A stretch of DNA of 64,000 nucleotides from positions 6,722-70,721 of the forward strand of contig DATBRC010000076.1 in assembly GCA_036560485.1 (NCBI GenBank), in the 5' to 3' direction. Source of the stretch: DATBRC01 sp036560485. GTDB lineage: Bacteria; Pseudomonadota; Gammaproteobacteria; Burkholderiales; Burkholderiaceae_D. Under the pieces are notes generated by a model. It had not been told where the DNA came from. It made no database searches and saw nothing but the letters and a program-made list of their open reading frames with translations. How positions within the stretch are numbered: position 1 is the stretch's first letter; every line of letters begins with the position of its first letter. The translations under genes and the position numbers were made by a program. This document shows positions 52,062 to 60,569 of this stretch, piece by piece.

Positions 52062-54347
52062 CTAAGGTGCCGGAAGTGGAGCGGTGCCACCAGCACGCGG
52101 GACCAATGCCCAACTCAAGTATTCAGCCGTATAGTCGGTGACAGGGAGTACATTAGCATTTAACCATGTCCAGGCTGCAGCCCCTCCTGGCTCTTGGGCA
52201 GTAAAACTGCCGGCTGCTGCTTCGAGTTGAGCGCCATCAAAACTGATTGCAAACGAGGCAAAAATAGAAGCCAACTCAGCCGGGGTATAGCCCACCTGCT
52301 GGATCTCGGACCAACTGGCAAAGTAGGAAGTGTCTATTTTTTGAACCGGTGTGCGGTAGGCAGCACCGTAATGCGGGTCGAATCCAGGATCTGCAAACTG
52401 CCCATTCACCAATGTAGCAAGATAAGAAAAGACGGGGCCCACTGGAAACCCTTTTTCCTTGGCAGCGCCTAAGCAAACAAGAAAATAGTTGTCCATCCAG
52501 AGAGATTCTTCATTTAATGCAGTAGCCGTATTCACTTCTCCATCAACCGCTGGCGTATCACCTCCTGTAACGCCGAACCAAAAGTGTAATGGGGAAACAG
52601 CACTCATTTTAAGATTTTGGTCAGACCAGATCCAATTTGCATTCGATTGCAAAGCTGTTCCTGAAATTCGATGTTGCGCTTCCCAAAGTGCTACAGCATC
52701 CTCTACAGCCGATATGAAATAGGCTTTCTCAGGAGTGGCGTCTGGCGAGAAGAATGCCGCGTTGACACGATTTCTCAAGACCCATCCGTTCCCGCGAATC
52801 TGATCCTGGATACCTGCATACCCGTCAACACCGCGGCCGTATAGTCCAGGAGCGTAACTCATCACCATCGCTGCAGCCCAAAGCTGCATCTCCTCAAGAT
52901 AATAGTAATCACCCGAAAGCGCGTACTGCGCGCTGAACGCATCTGGCTGATGCGCGCCATCAGCAGCCCATGCACCAAATGTCGCAGGATATTCAGACGT
53001 GTTCAGGATTCTTGGTGTAGACAGAATAATAGAATAGGTGCCGTTATTGTCTGGCAACCAAAGAGTAGGATGCGCAGCCACCGAAATTGGCTTTCCTAGT
53101 GCGGGAACAATGCCGGCGCGATCCATGAAAAGCGAAGATGCCCCTTCGCGGTAATGAAGCGGCCATGCCGATGCAAGATCGCTTTGACCAAAAGCGACTT
53201 CGTGCGCTCTCCAATCTCCGGTATAGACCCACAGCAAAGCCCAACTTGGAAATGTTCCAATATCAGAGCGGCCTCCCGTTGTCGGCATATATTTTGTCCA
53301 AAAAGCGTTGTCATAAAGATCGCGTGGTTTCGCGATCCAGTTGCTGTAGTTGTTCGCCAGGACCGGCTCTGTCAATTGCGGCTTAACGCTCATATTAAAA
53401 TTAGGGAACGATTGAGTTTGACTCAAGTAAGCGAGGTTATGATCCACATTGACCCGAATATCCGGCGCGTTACTTAACCAGAATTGCTTTGTCCATCGCG
53501 TCCCGAGGTAGTGATTCAGGTTCGCATTCGAATAAACCGTCGTAGGAGAAGCAGAACCGGTGCTCAGAACGAGTTGATAATTCACGTCCTGAAGGGTTGT
53601 CGTATTTGCGTTTTCGCCTATGAAGCGGACCTTGACTAACCCAAGCGTCGGCCAAAATGTGGCGTGAAAAATCGGGCGTATCGAATTATTGGAATCAAAT
53701 CCCATATCATATTTGCGCAGGGCGGAGTGATCCGCAAGAATGATCGTCGTGGCGATTGGGCCCGAGGTCCAGTATGTGAAATCTCCGTTCTGCAACATTT
53801 GACGAGCAGAGGCCACTTTAGTGACTCCCCCACTGATGATCGACATCTTTGCATCAAAATCAAAGCCTGCCGCCAGCATTTGAGCCTGGTTAAGAGGTGC
53901 GTTGTTTCCAGTAGCTTGGTTTTGGAATGTTAACGTCACTGAGCCCGCTGCAGTAATCTGAGGAATGACCACAGACAAGATGACGTGCTTAACTGACCCA
54001 TCCGGGAATCGCGTTTTAACGTCTGCCTGTGTAAGTACAGGAACGCCATCAATCAAGACTTGTGGGTAGTTTGCAATTTCTCCCAGCTTGAATGGGCGAG
54101 CAAATTGCAACGGGTAATTGGTTACTCCATTGCCGGATCGGTCTGCAACAATCATCGTATTTCCGGCGCTTGGTGTAGGGGCAGGTGGAAGCGGAGGCCC
54201 AAAAACAATAGGTGCTGACGGACCTGGGCTAACAGGAGCAGATGTTGTGCCGCTGGAGCCGCCGCCACTGCCGCAACCAATAAGTATCCCGCTACATAAT
54301 ATCGAGACTAGCAGGGTAATCTTGTTTTTAAACGATGGGGACTTCAT
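52062..54347 (-). CDS. Large secreted lipoprotein of unknown function
   Basis: The 761-residue protein starts at an ATG with AAGGAG. The signal has a lipobox (ILIGC) followed by GSGGGSSGT. After a Pro-rich spacer (residues ~40-60), the N-terminal part is rich in beta strands (NYPLQFARPFKLGEIANYPQ, DGSVKHVILSVVIPQ), and the remainder alternates helices and aromatic segments (TFPSWALLWVYTGDWRAHEV, YALSGDYYYLEEMQLWAAAM). This layout resembles polysaccharide-lyase-like (PcRGLX/YetA) proteins, but this is tentative. An 18-bp dyad with phased hexamer lies just upstream. Confidence 0.7.
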   Translation of the reverse strand: MKSPSFKNKITLLVSILCSGILIGCGSGGGSSGTTSAPVSPGPSAPIVFGPPLPPAPTPSAGNTMIVADRSGNGVTNYPLQFARPFKLGEIANYPQVLIDGVPVLTQADVKTRFPDGSVKHVILSVVIPQITAAGSVTLTFQNQATGNNAPLNQAQMLAAGFDFDAKMSIISGGVTKVASARQMLQNGDFTYWTSGPIATTIILADHSALRKYDMGFDSNNSIRPIFHATFWPTLGLVKVRFIGENANTTTLQDVNYQLVLSTGSASPTTVYSNANLNHYLGTRWTKQFWLSNAPDIRVNVDHNLAYLSQTQSFPNFNMSVKPQLTEPVLANNYSNWIAKPRDLYDNAFWTKYMPTTGGRSDIGTFPSWALLWVYTGDWRAHEVAFGQSDLASAWPLHYREGASSLFMDRAGIVPALGKPISVAAHPTLWLPDNNGTYSIILSTPRILNTSEYPATFGAWAADGAHQPDAFSAQYALSGDYYYLEEMQLWAAAMVMSYAPGLYGRGVDGYAGIQDQIRGNGWVLRNRVNAAFFSPDATPEKAYFISAVEDAVALWEAQHRISGTALQSNANWIWSDQNLKMSAVSPLHFWFGVTGGDTPAVDGEVNTATALNEESLWMDNYFLVCLGAAKEKGFPVGPVFSYLATLVNGQFADPGFDPHYGAAYRTPVQKIDTSYFASWSEIQQVGYTPAELASIFASFAISFDGAQLEAAAGSFTAQEPGGAAAWTWLNANVLPVTDYTAEYLSWALVPRAGGTAPLPAP

Positions 54348-54375
54348 GGATCGCTCCTTAGCGGCTGTTGTGAGC

Positions 54376-54421
54376 AGTCTAAAGGATTATTGATTGCTTT
54401 TATATCCCATATATATGGGAT
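54376..54421 (-). promoter_or_regulatory. Dyad-type promoter, site 6 (54.4 kb)
   Basis: The perfect dyad ATCCCATATATATGGGAT spans 54404-54421. On the minus strand TAGACT (54376-54381) lies 22 bases after it, and the spacer block CAATAATCCTTTAGACTGC matches that of site 1 at 17 of 19 positions. The leader to the lipoprotein ATG (54347) would be about 20-30 bases. Confidence 0.65.
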
Positions 54422-54695
54422 GCAATGTAATGAACTTCGGAGTTTTGAAATAGACAATTCTGGCTAATCAGCATTCACCGTCGCTCGCGCCACCCCTGCG
54501 GTTGCCATAAGAGCTGAGGTTACTCATTTCACCGAGTTTGGAACGGGCGAAAGTGGCAAGATTCAAATCGTACTTTTTCTTGACGCTCTTGCTATTCGCC
54601 AGCGTTTGCAGAAAGCATCGATGTATTACAAGCCCCCGTCGTTTCGACGGATAATAGCGACACTCTCATTTTTAGCACCCTATTGGAAGTCCCAC
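54422..54695. other. Intergenic region upstream of ycaO
   Basis: About 270 bases, including a short hairpin CCGTCG-TTT-CGACGG (around 54637-54651). No gene is supported. The ycaO promoter should lie here. Confidence 0.4.
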
Positions 54696-56921
54696 ATGGA
54701 AATTAAAGTCAATTTTCTCGACAAGCTTCGACTTGAAGCCAAGTTCGACGACTTCACGGTCATATCCGACCAGCCGATCCGCTACAAGGGCGATGGCTCG
54801 GCACCCGGTCCCTTCGATTACTTTCTGGCCTCATCGGCTTTGTGTGCGGCTTACTTCGTGAAGCTGTACTGCAACACGCGCAACATCCCTACCGAAAATA
54901 TCCGCCTGTCGCAAAATAATATTGTTGATCCTGAAAACCGTTATCAGCAGATTTTCAAGATTCAGATCGAGTTGCCGGCGGATATCTCTGAAGCAGACCG
55001 CCGCGGTATCTTGCGCTCCATCGAGCGTTGTACGGTGAAAAAAGTAGTGGAAACCGGACCCGAGTTTGTGATTGAAGAAGTAGAAAATTTAGATGCCGAT
55101 GCACAGGCCTTGTTGACGCTGAAGCCCGCTACTGAATCGAACACCTATATAACGGGCAAGGATCTGCCGCTGGAGCAAACCATCGCCAATATGTCCGGCG
55201 TGTTGGCGGCCTTGGGCATCAAGATTGAAATCGCTTCGTGGCGCAATATCATTCCCAATGTGTGGTCGCTGCATATCCGCGATGCGCATTCACCGATGTG
55301 TTTTACCAATGGCAAAGGTGCGACCAAAGAAAGCGCATTGGCGTCGGCGTTGGGCGAGTATATCGAGCGGCTCAATAACAACCATTTCTACGCCGGGTCG
55401 TTTTGGGGCGAAGACATCGCCAACGCAGCGTTTGTCCATTACCCGAACGAGCGCTGGTTCAAGCCTGGCCGCAAAGATGCGTTACCGAAGGAAATACTCG
55501 ATGAATACTGCCTGGCCATTTACAACCCCGATGGCGAGTTGCGTGGCTCGCACCTGATCGACACCAACTCGGGCAACGTGCAGCGCGGTATCTGTTCGCT
55601 GCCGTATGTGCGGCAGTCGGACGGCGAGGTCGTGTACTTCCCGTCCAATCTGATTGAAAACCTCTACGTCAGCAACGGCATGAGTGCCGGTAATACGCTG
55701 GCCGAAGCGCAGGTGCAATGCCTGTCAGAGATTTTCGAGCGCGCGGTCAAGCGCGAAATCCTGGAAGGCGAAATGGCACTGCCTGATGTGCCGCAAGAAG
55801 TGCTGGCAAAATACCCCGGCATTCTGGCCGGGATCAAGGGATTGGAAGAGCAAGGCTTTCCGGTGCTGGTGAAGGATGCGTCGCTGGGCGGAACCTACCC
55901 GGTGATGTGCGTCACCTTGATGAACCCGCGCACCGGCGGTGTGTTTGCCTCGTTCGGCGCGCACCCAAGCTTCGAGGTAGCGCTGGAACGCAGCCTGACG
56001 GAATTGCTGCAGGGTCGCAGTTTTGAAGGCCTGAACGATTTACCTCAGCCCACCTTTGAAAGCAATGCGGTGACTGAGCCGAATAACTTTGTCGAACACT
56101 TCATCGATTCCAGCGGCATCGTGTCGTGGCGCTTTTTCAGCGCCAAAGCGGATGTTGAATTTGTTGAATGGGATTTTTCCGGTCACGGTGAAAACTCAAA
56201 CGCGGACGAAGCCGCGACCTTGCTCGGCATACTCAAAGACATGGGCAAAGAAGTGTACATGGCGGTGTATGACCAGCTAGGCGCCGTCGCTTGCCGCATT
56301 CTGGTGCCCGGCTATTCGGAAGTTTATCCAATAGAAGATCTGATCTGGGATAACACCAACAAGGCGCTGTTGTTCCGCGCAGATATCCTGAACCTGCATC
56401 GCCTGGACGATAAAAGCCTGCAAGCGTTGCTTGAACGTCTGGATAACAATGAGCTCGATGATTACTCCGACATCGCCACCTTGATCGGCATCGAATTTGA
56501 CGAGAATACGGAATGGGGTCAGCTGACCGTTCTCGAGTTGAAGCTGCTGATTCATCTCGCCTTAAAACAATTTGAAGACGCACACGACCTGGTGGGTGCC
56601 TTCCTGCAGTACAACGACAACACGGTCGAGCGCAGATTGTTTTATCAAGCGTTGAACGTGGTGCTGGAAGTGATGCTCGATGAAGACCTGGAACTGGACG
56701 ATTACGTAGTCAACTTCCGCCGCATGTATGGCAACCCGCGGATGGACGCGGTGCTGGGCTCAGTCGACGGCAGCGTGCGCTTCTTTGGCTTGACGCCGAC
56801 CAGTATGAAACTGGAAGGACTCGACAGGCATCAGCGCCTGATCGACAGCTACGAAAAATTGCATAGGGCGCGGGGCAATGTGGCGGCTACAACCGGTCTG
56901 TCCAGATCAATAAACAGTTAG
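54696..56921 (+). CDS. ycaO: OsmC-YcaO fusion protein
   Basis: I choose the ATG at 54696 (MEIKVNFLDKLRLEAKF); an in-frame ATG 72 bases upstream lacks a good site. The 741 residues hold an OsmC-like domain (1 to ~150, with PLRYKGD-type strands and a SSALCAAYFVKLYC helix) and a YcaO domain (from ~165, GVLAALGIKIEIASWRNIIP to the end). E. coli YcaO-type segments are conserved: HSPMCFTNGKGATKESALASALGEY and NLYVSNGMSAGNTLAEAQ. YcaO enzymes activate an amide with ATP; E. coli YcaO takes part in beta-methylthiolation of ribosomal protein S12. The OsmC domain may handle thiols or peroxides. It lies upstream of YdeI. Confidence 0.88.
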   Translation: MEIKVNFLDKLRLEAKFDDFTVISDQPIRYKGDGSAPGPFDYFLASSALCAAYFVKLYCNTRNIPTENIRLSQNNIVDPENRYQQIFKIQIELPADISEADRRGILRSIERCTVKKVVETGPEFVIEEVENLDADAQALLTLKPATESNTYITGKDLPLEQTIANMSGVLAALGIKIEIASWRNIIPNVWSLHIRDAHSPMCFTNGKGATKESALASALGEYIERLNNNHFYAGSFWGEDIANAAFVHYPNERWFKPGRKDALPKEILDEYCLAIYNPDGELRGSHLIDTNSGNVQRGICSLPYVRQSDGEVVYFPSNLIENLYVSNGMSAGNTLAEAQVQCLSEIFERAVKREILEGEMALPDVPQEVLAKYPGILAGIKGLEEQGFPVLVKDASLGGTYPVMCVTLMNPRTGGVFASFGAHPSFEVALERSLTELLQGRSFEGLNDLPQPTFESNAVTEPNNFVEHFIDSSGIVSWRFFSAKADVEFVEWDFSGHGENSNADEAATLLGILKDMGKEVYMAVYDQLGAVACRILVPGYSEVYPIEDLIWDNTNKALLFRADILNLHRLDDKSLQALLERLDNNELDDYSDIATLIGIEFDENTEWGQLTVLELKLLIHLALKQFEDAHDLVGAFLQYNDNTVERRLFYQALNVVLEVMLDEDLELDDYVVNFRRMYGNPRMDAVLGSVDGSVRFFGLTPTSMKLEGLDRHQRLIDSYEKLHRARGNVAATTGLSRSINS

Positions 56922-56941
56922 GCTTTATCAGTAGGAATGCT

Positions 56942-57511
56942 ATGGCTGATCCGATACTTACTTTTGCAAACCAGGAAGAGTGGGAAACCTGGCTGGAGCG
57001 TAACGGAAGCTCCTCATCCGGTATATGGCTTCGTCTGGCAAAGAAGTCGGCCGAACAGCCTACCATCTCATATGCCAAGGCGCTCGAAAGTGCGCTCTGC
57101 TACGGATGGATTGACAGCCAGAAGCAAGCCGAAAACGAGCACTATTGGCTTCAACGCTTCACTCCTCGAACTGTCAAGAGCATCTGGTCAAAGATCAACA
57201 AAGGAAAAGCGGAGGCTCTAGTCGTATCAGGGCGAATGCGGCCGGCCGGCATGCGGGAGATCAATCGAGCCAAGCAGGATGGCCGCTGGGACGCCGCCTA
57301 TGCTTCGGCAAGCAATGCGACAGTCCCCGAAGACTTGCAACGCGCCCTTGATGCCAATCCCAAGGCAAAGAAGTTCTTTGCAACGCTCAACAGCCAAAAC
57401 CGATACGCCATCCTTTTCAGGGTGCAAAACGTAAAGAAGTCAGAAACTCGCGCACGGAAAATCGCGCAATTCATTGAAATGTTAAGCAATGGCGAAACGC
57501 TCCATCCTTAA
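56942..57511 (+). CDS. YdeI/OmpD-associated family protein
   Basis: The 189-residue protein (MADPILTFANQEEWETWLERNG) starts 21 bases after the ycaO stop. It has the family segments GIWLRLAKKSAEQPTISYAKALESALCYGWIDSQ and RYAILFRVQNVKKSETRARKI. Members are described as bacteriocin-protection or OmpD-associated proteins without an established reaction. A partial second ycaO 3' end lies 100 bases after it, suggesting that it came in together with a recombination event. Confidence 0.82.
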   Translation: MADPILTFANQEEWETWLERNGSSSSGIWLRLAKKSAEQPTISYAKALESALCYGWIDSQKQAENEHYWLQRFTPRTVKSIWSKINKGKAEALVVSGRMRPAGMREINRAKQDGRWDAAYASASNATVPEDLQRALDANPKAKKFFATLNSQNRYAILFRVQNVKKSETRARKIAQFIEMLSNGETLHP

Positions 57512-57564
57512 CCTCATTGGCCTAACATTGCGTTGCACACGCAAGTTCATGCTGCGGATAAAGC

Positions 57565-57603
57565 GGGTCAGCATCGCTTTTAAGATTACAGCGATGCTGA
57601 CCC
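57565..57603. repeat. Palindromic repeat family R, copy 1
   Basis: GGGTCAGCATCGC pairs with GCGATGCTGACCC around 13 bases; CTTTAATT follows. Related copies are at 60321-60385 and 61443-61479. The form resembles REP elements linked to RAYT transposases; no such transposase is in the window. Confidence 0.7.
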
Positions 57604-57612
57604 CTTTAATTT

Positions 57613-57691
57613 AGACAGGCATCGGCGTTTGATCGACAGCTATGAAAAATTGCATAGGGCGCGGGGTAAGGTGGCGGCTACATTCAGTTAG
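57613..57691 (+). pseudogene. Displaced second copy of the ycaO 3' end
   Basis: Bases 57613-57681 match the end of ycaO (56822-56890) at about 90% identity over 69 bases, with mostly synonymous changes. They encode RHRRLIDSYEKLHRARGKVAATFS and a stop. No upstream part of ycaO is present. This looks like a remnant of a different ycaO allele. Confidence 0.8.
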
Positions 57692-57799
57692 GGGGACGAG
57701 TCATGATATTGTTTGTGCATTAGTATATTTCGTTGTTAAATTGGAATTTTGCGAATATGTACTCGCGCTAAAGGCGAGTACATTAAATTAGGAGTTGCG

Positions 57800-59374
57800 A
57801 TGGATATTACAGACAACGACGTGCAGATTACGAATACAGCAGATCGTCCGCCAATCGTTACGCATTTTAGTATTGAAGGACTTTTTGGATATAGGACTAT
57901 TAGCCTAGATTCTAAGCATGCTGCAACGGTACTTATTGCGAAGAACGGATCGGGCAAAACGACTTTCCTCGGCGTGTTGGATGCGTTTCTTCGGGGCCAA
58001 TTTACTCGACTCGCGGGCTTGGACTTTAAAAGGATAACCTGTTCACTAAGTGTTATTCCTGACTTGATGGAGATTTCAAAGCAGGATGTTGAACGGTATT
58101 TGGAGATTTGTAGTGATGTTGAATTTATCGGTGCAGCGAAGGCTTGGGAAGTTGAGCCGAGTGCGTTGCTAGAATTATTGGTTAGTAGTGATCTTGAGGA
58201 GGAGCCAAATAGAAGAGGGGTATTGCTAGACAACCCTGTGTTTTACGCGGTGTATACGAAAACTCGTTATGAATATCAGGATGCATTAATTGTATGTAAA
58301 CGCCTAGCGGAAAAAATAACTGGGCGTAGTGAACGTATCGATTACGTTCGTAGGAAGGTAAGGCATGCTCTCGATGGTTTCGAGATTGTCTACCTACCTA
58401 CATACCGTCGTATCGAATTATCTATACCGGATGCTAAATCACGTTCTACTACCAGACCTAAATCTCTTTTATCTAGATTAGGTGTCTCCCTTAGAGGGTT
58501 GCACACGGGTGATATTCATTTTGGACTGGGCGATATTTCTGATCGCTTGAGGACGCTCTATGAACAAATTCAATTAGAGGCAAATAGAGGCTACGGAAAA
58601 GTTAGTGCAAATATTGTTAACGATCTTGTTAGTGGTGCGTTTGAGCATAGTAATCCTGGATTTGAAAATCGGCCGTCGAAGGATGAGCTTGAGATTTTTT
58701 TCGCGCGTATTAAAGATACTGAAACTGAATTTCGGTTTGTTGGGCCATTTCGTGGATTGCAGATTCCTGACATCGAGAAAATATATAGTGATGAGGTTCC
58801 AGCTGACTCGCGTAAGTTCTTGAACTATTTTTTGGGGCAACTTAATTCAGTTATTCAGAAAACTCAAAATATCGAAAGTACGGTTGATCAGTTTATCAGC
58901 AACTGCAATCGTTATTTATCATGTGACGATAGCTCTACGCACTACAGTAATAGTTCTTTCGAGCCGCTTAACGATGACAAAGAGCTGACGGTCAATAGGA
59001 ATCGTTTGTTGGCTACTGTAATTAGTCGTCGTACCGGTAAAAAAATTCCGCTTGATGCATTGTCTTCTGGTGAAAAGCAAATGATTTCGTTGTTTGCACG
59101 ACTTTATTTATATCCGAAGAAGAAAATCGTTTTGATAGATGAGCCAGAGCTTTCTTTGTCGCTTGAATGGCAACGTAAGATTTTGCCAGACATTCTTTCA
59201 GCACATACCTGTGAGCAGATAATTGCGATTACACATTCGCCATTTATCTTTGATAATGCGCTTGAGCCGTTTGCTGCATCGCTTAAGTTAAGTTTTGAAG
59301 TTGGTGCGCGAACAGATCTATCCGGTAATAGTGGTGATGATGTAGATTTCGATGGGGTCAACGGAGATGAATGA
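57800..59374 (+). CDS. ariA: AriA-like ATPase of a PARIS anti-phage system
   Basis: The ATG at 57800 follows GGAG and gives 524 residues. The protein is an ABC/SMC-like ATPase: Walker A A47KNGSGKT54, signature LSSGEKQMISLFA at about residue 420, Walker B IVLIDEPELS at ~443, and a switch His in AITHSPFIF. It overlaps the next gene, a DUF4435/TOPRIM protein, by eight bases. AriA is the sensor scaffold of PARIS, which reacts to phage anti-restriction proteins such as Ocr. The gene is clearly more AT-rich than its neighbours, as expected for an acquired defence gene. A different ATPase-nuclease pair of the OLD class is the main alternative. Confidence 0.78.
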   Translation: MDITDNDVQITNTADRPPIVTHFSIEGLFGYRTISLDSKHAATVLIAKNGSGKTTFLGVLDAFLRGQFTRLAGLDFKRITCSLSVIPDLMEISKQDVERYLEICSDVEFIGAAKAWEVEPSALLELLVSSDLEEEPNRRGVLLDNPVFYAVYTKTRYEYQDALIVCKRLAEKITGRSERIDYVRRKVRHALDGFEIVYLPTYRRIELSIPDAKSRSTTRPKSLLSRLGVSLRGLHTGDIHFGLGDISDRLRTLYEQIQLEANRGYGKVSANIVNDLVSGAFEHSNPGFENRPSKDELEIFFARIKDTETEFRFVGPFRGLQIPDIEKIYSDEVPADSRKFLNYFLGQLNSVIQKTQNIESTVDQFISNCNRYLSCDDSSTHYSNSSFEPLNDDKELTVNRNRLLATVISRRTGKKIPLDALSSGEKQMISLFARLYLYPKKKIVLIDEPELSLSLEWQRKILPDILSAHTCEQIIAITHSPFIFDNALEPFAASLKLSFEVGARTDLSGNSGDDVDFDGVNGDE

Positions 59375-60293
59375 CGTGCACCAAATCGAAGGCGACGTTT
59401 ATTTAGCTCGCACGAAGGAAAGTTTGTCTGCGTCTGCAGTTTTGAAAACACAATTTGCGCTCTTAAAATCGGCATGTTCTACTGTCAAAATTTTTGCATA
59501 TGAAGGTGTATCAGATAAAGATGTCTACTATCATTGGATCAAGATGGTTAACGATCTGCTAGTTTATGAGACTTTTATTTGTAAAAACAAACCACAATTG
59601 CTTCAACTATTTGATTTGCTGCTTAGGGATAAAACGGGGTTAGGTGATGGTGTATATTTTTTCGTCGATAGAGATTTCGATGATTTTTTAGATCGAGAAC
59701 TTTCAGGGAAGGTTTTTTTGACTGATAAATATTCGGTCGAAAATTATTTGGTTAATGGTGAAGTGCTTGAAGATTTATTGAGAAACGAGCTGCATTGCCA
59801 TGGTGCTCCTGTAGTTCGGAAAACTTTGAGTGAATTGTTTGAGAAGATGTATGACGAGTTTTTAGAGGTTACGGCTGAAATAAATTTTAGAATTTACGTC
59901 GCTCGAAAGTTGGGGATTAGGCAGATCAGAGACATACCACTGAAATTAGCTTTGCTAGCTGACGTTCATCTCGATTCTATTGATCCTGCGAACGTAGTCC
60001 ATTCCGAATTTGTTGTGCTTGAACGTGAACCAACTGAGCAAGAGATGGATCATTTTCGCAATGAGTTCAGCTTGCTTGATCGACGCGCGAGATTTAGAGG
60101 TAAGTTTGGACTTTTGTTTTTTACAAAGTGGCTACGTGAATTGAAGGAGGATAGAAACTGCGATCAACCTATTTATTTCCGCGAGTTGCCACAAGGTGAG
60201 ATACGGGCAACTGCCTCTATGTCTTTCGAAACGTTGGTCGGAAAATCTAAACCGCCAGTCGCCTTTTTTGAATTTCTTGCGTCGGTTGTATGA
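59367..60293 (+). CDS. ariB: AriB-like DUF4435/TOPRIM nuclease of a PARIS system
   Basis: I choose the ATG at 59367 (308 residues; an ATG at 59352 is also in frame). The TOPRIM residues are present: Glu46 in FAYEGVSDKDVYY and the DxD at 101-103 in FFVDRDFDDF, followed by TDKYSVENYLV, the family-typical strand. AriB is held in check by AriA and cleaves tRNA-Lys when released. Its start lies within the ariA end, so the two are coupled. The tail of the locus is followed by a large palindrome. Confidence 0.78.
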   Translation: MNDVHQIEGDVYLARTKESLSASAVLKTQFALLKSACSTVKIFAYEGVSDKDVYYHWIKMVNDLLVYETFICKNKPQLLQLFDLLLRDKTGLGDGVYFFVDRDFDDFLDRELSGKVFLTDKYSVENYLVNGEVLEDLLRNELHCHGAPVVRKTLSELFEKMYDEFLEVTAEINFRIYVARKLGIRQIRDIPLKLALLADVHLDSIDPANVVHSEFVVLEREPTEQEMDHFRNEFSLLDRRARFRGKFGLLFFTKWLRELKEDRNCDQPIYFRELPQGEIRATASMSFETLVGKSKPPVAFFEFLASVV

Positions 60294-60320
60294 GCTTGAA
60301 AACTATATATTTTCCCTAAT

Positions 60321-60385
60321 TAAAGAATTAAAGGTGTCAGCATCGCTTTAAATTTAAAAGCGATGCTGACACCTTTAATTCTTTA
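60321..60385. repeat. Palindromic repeat family R, copy 2 (65-bp near-perfect palindrome)
   Basis: Arms of 29 bases (TAAAGAATTAAAGGTGTCAG... and its exact complement) surround a 7-base centre. It lies 27 bases after ariB and may also terminate its transcript. Confidence 0.8.
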
Positions 60386-60569
60386 ATTCAACCATATATT
60401 TCCATCAGCTCGTTTCAACATCTCAGTGAACGTCCATCGTTCCCATCCGCTTTCCCTTCAATTTTGCGGACGTTCAATATAGCCAGAAGCAAAAGCGCAA
60501 TATCAGTCAAGACATACGTTGAGTGACACGTTATAGTTCCTTCTCACTCAGGGATGCACGGTAAAGAAT

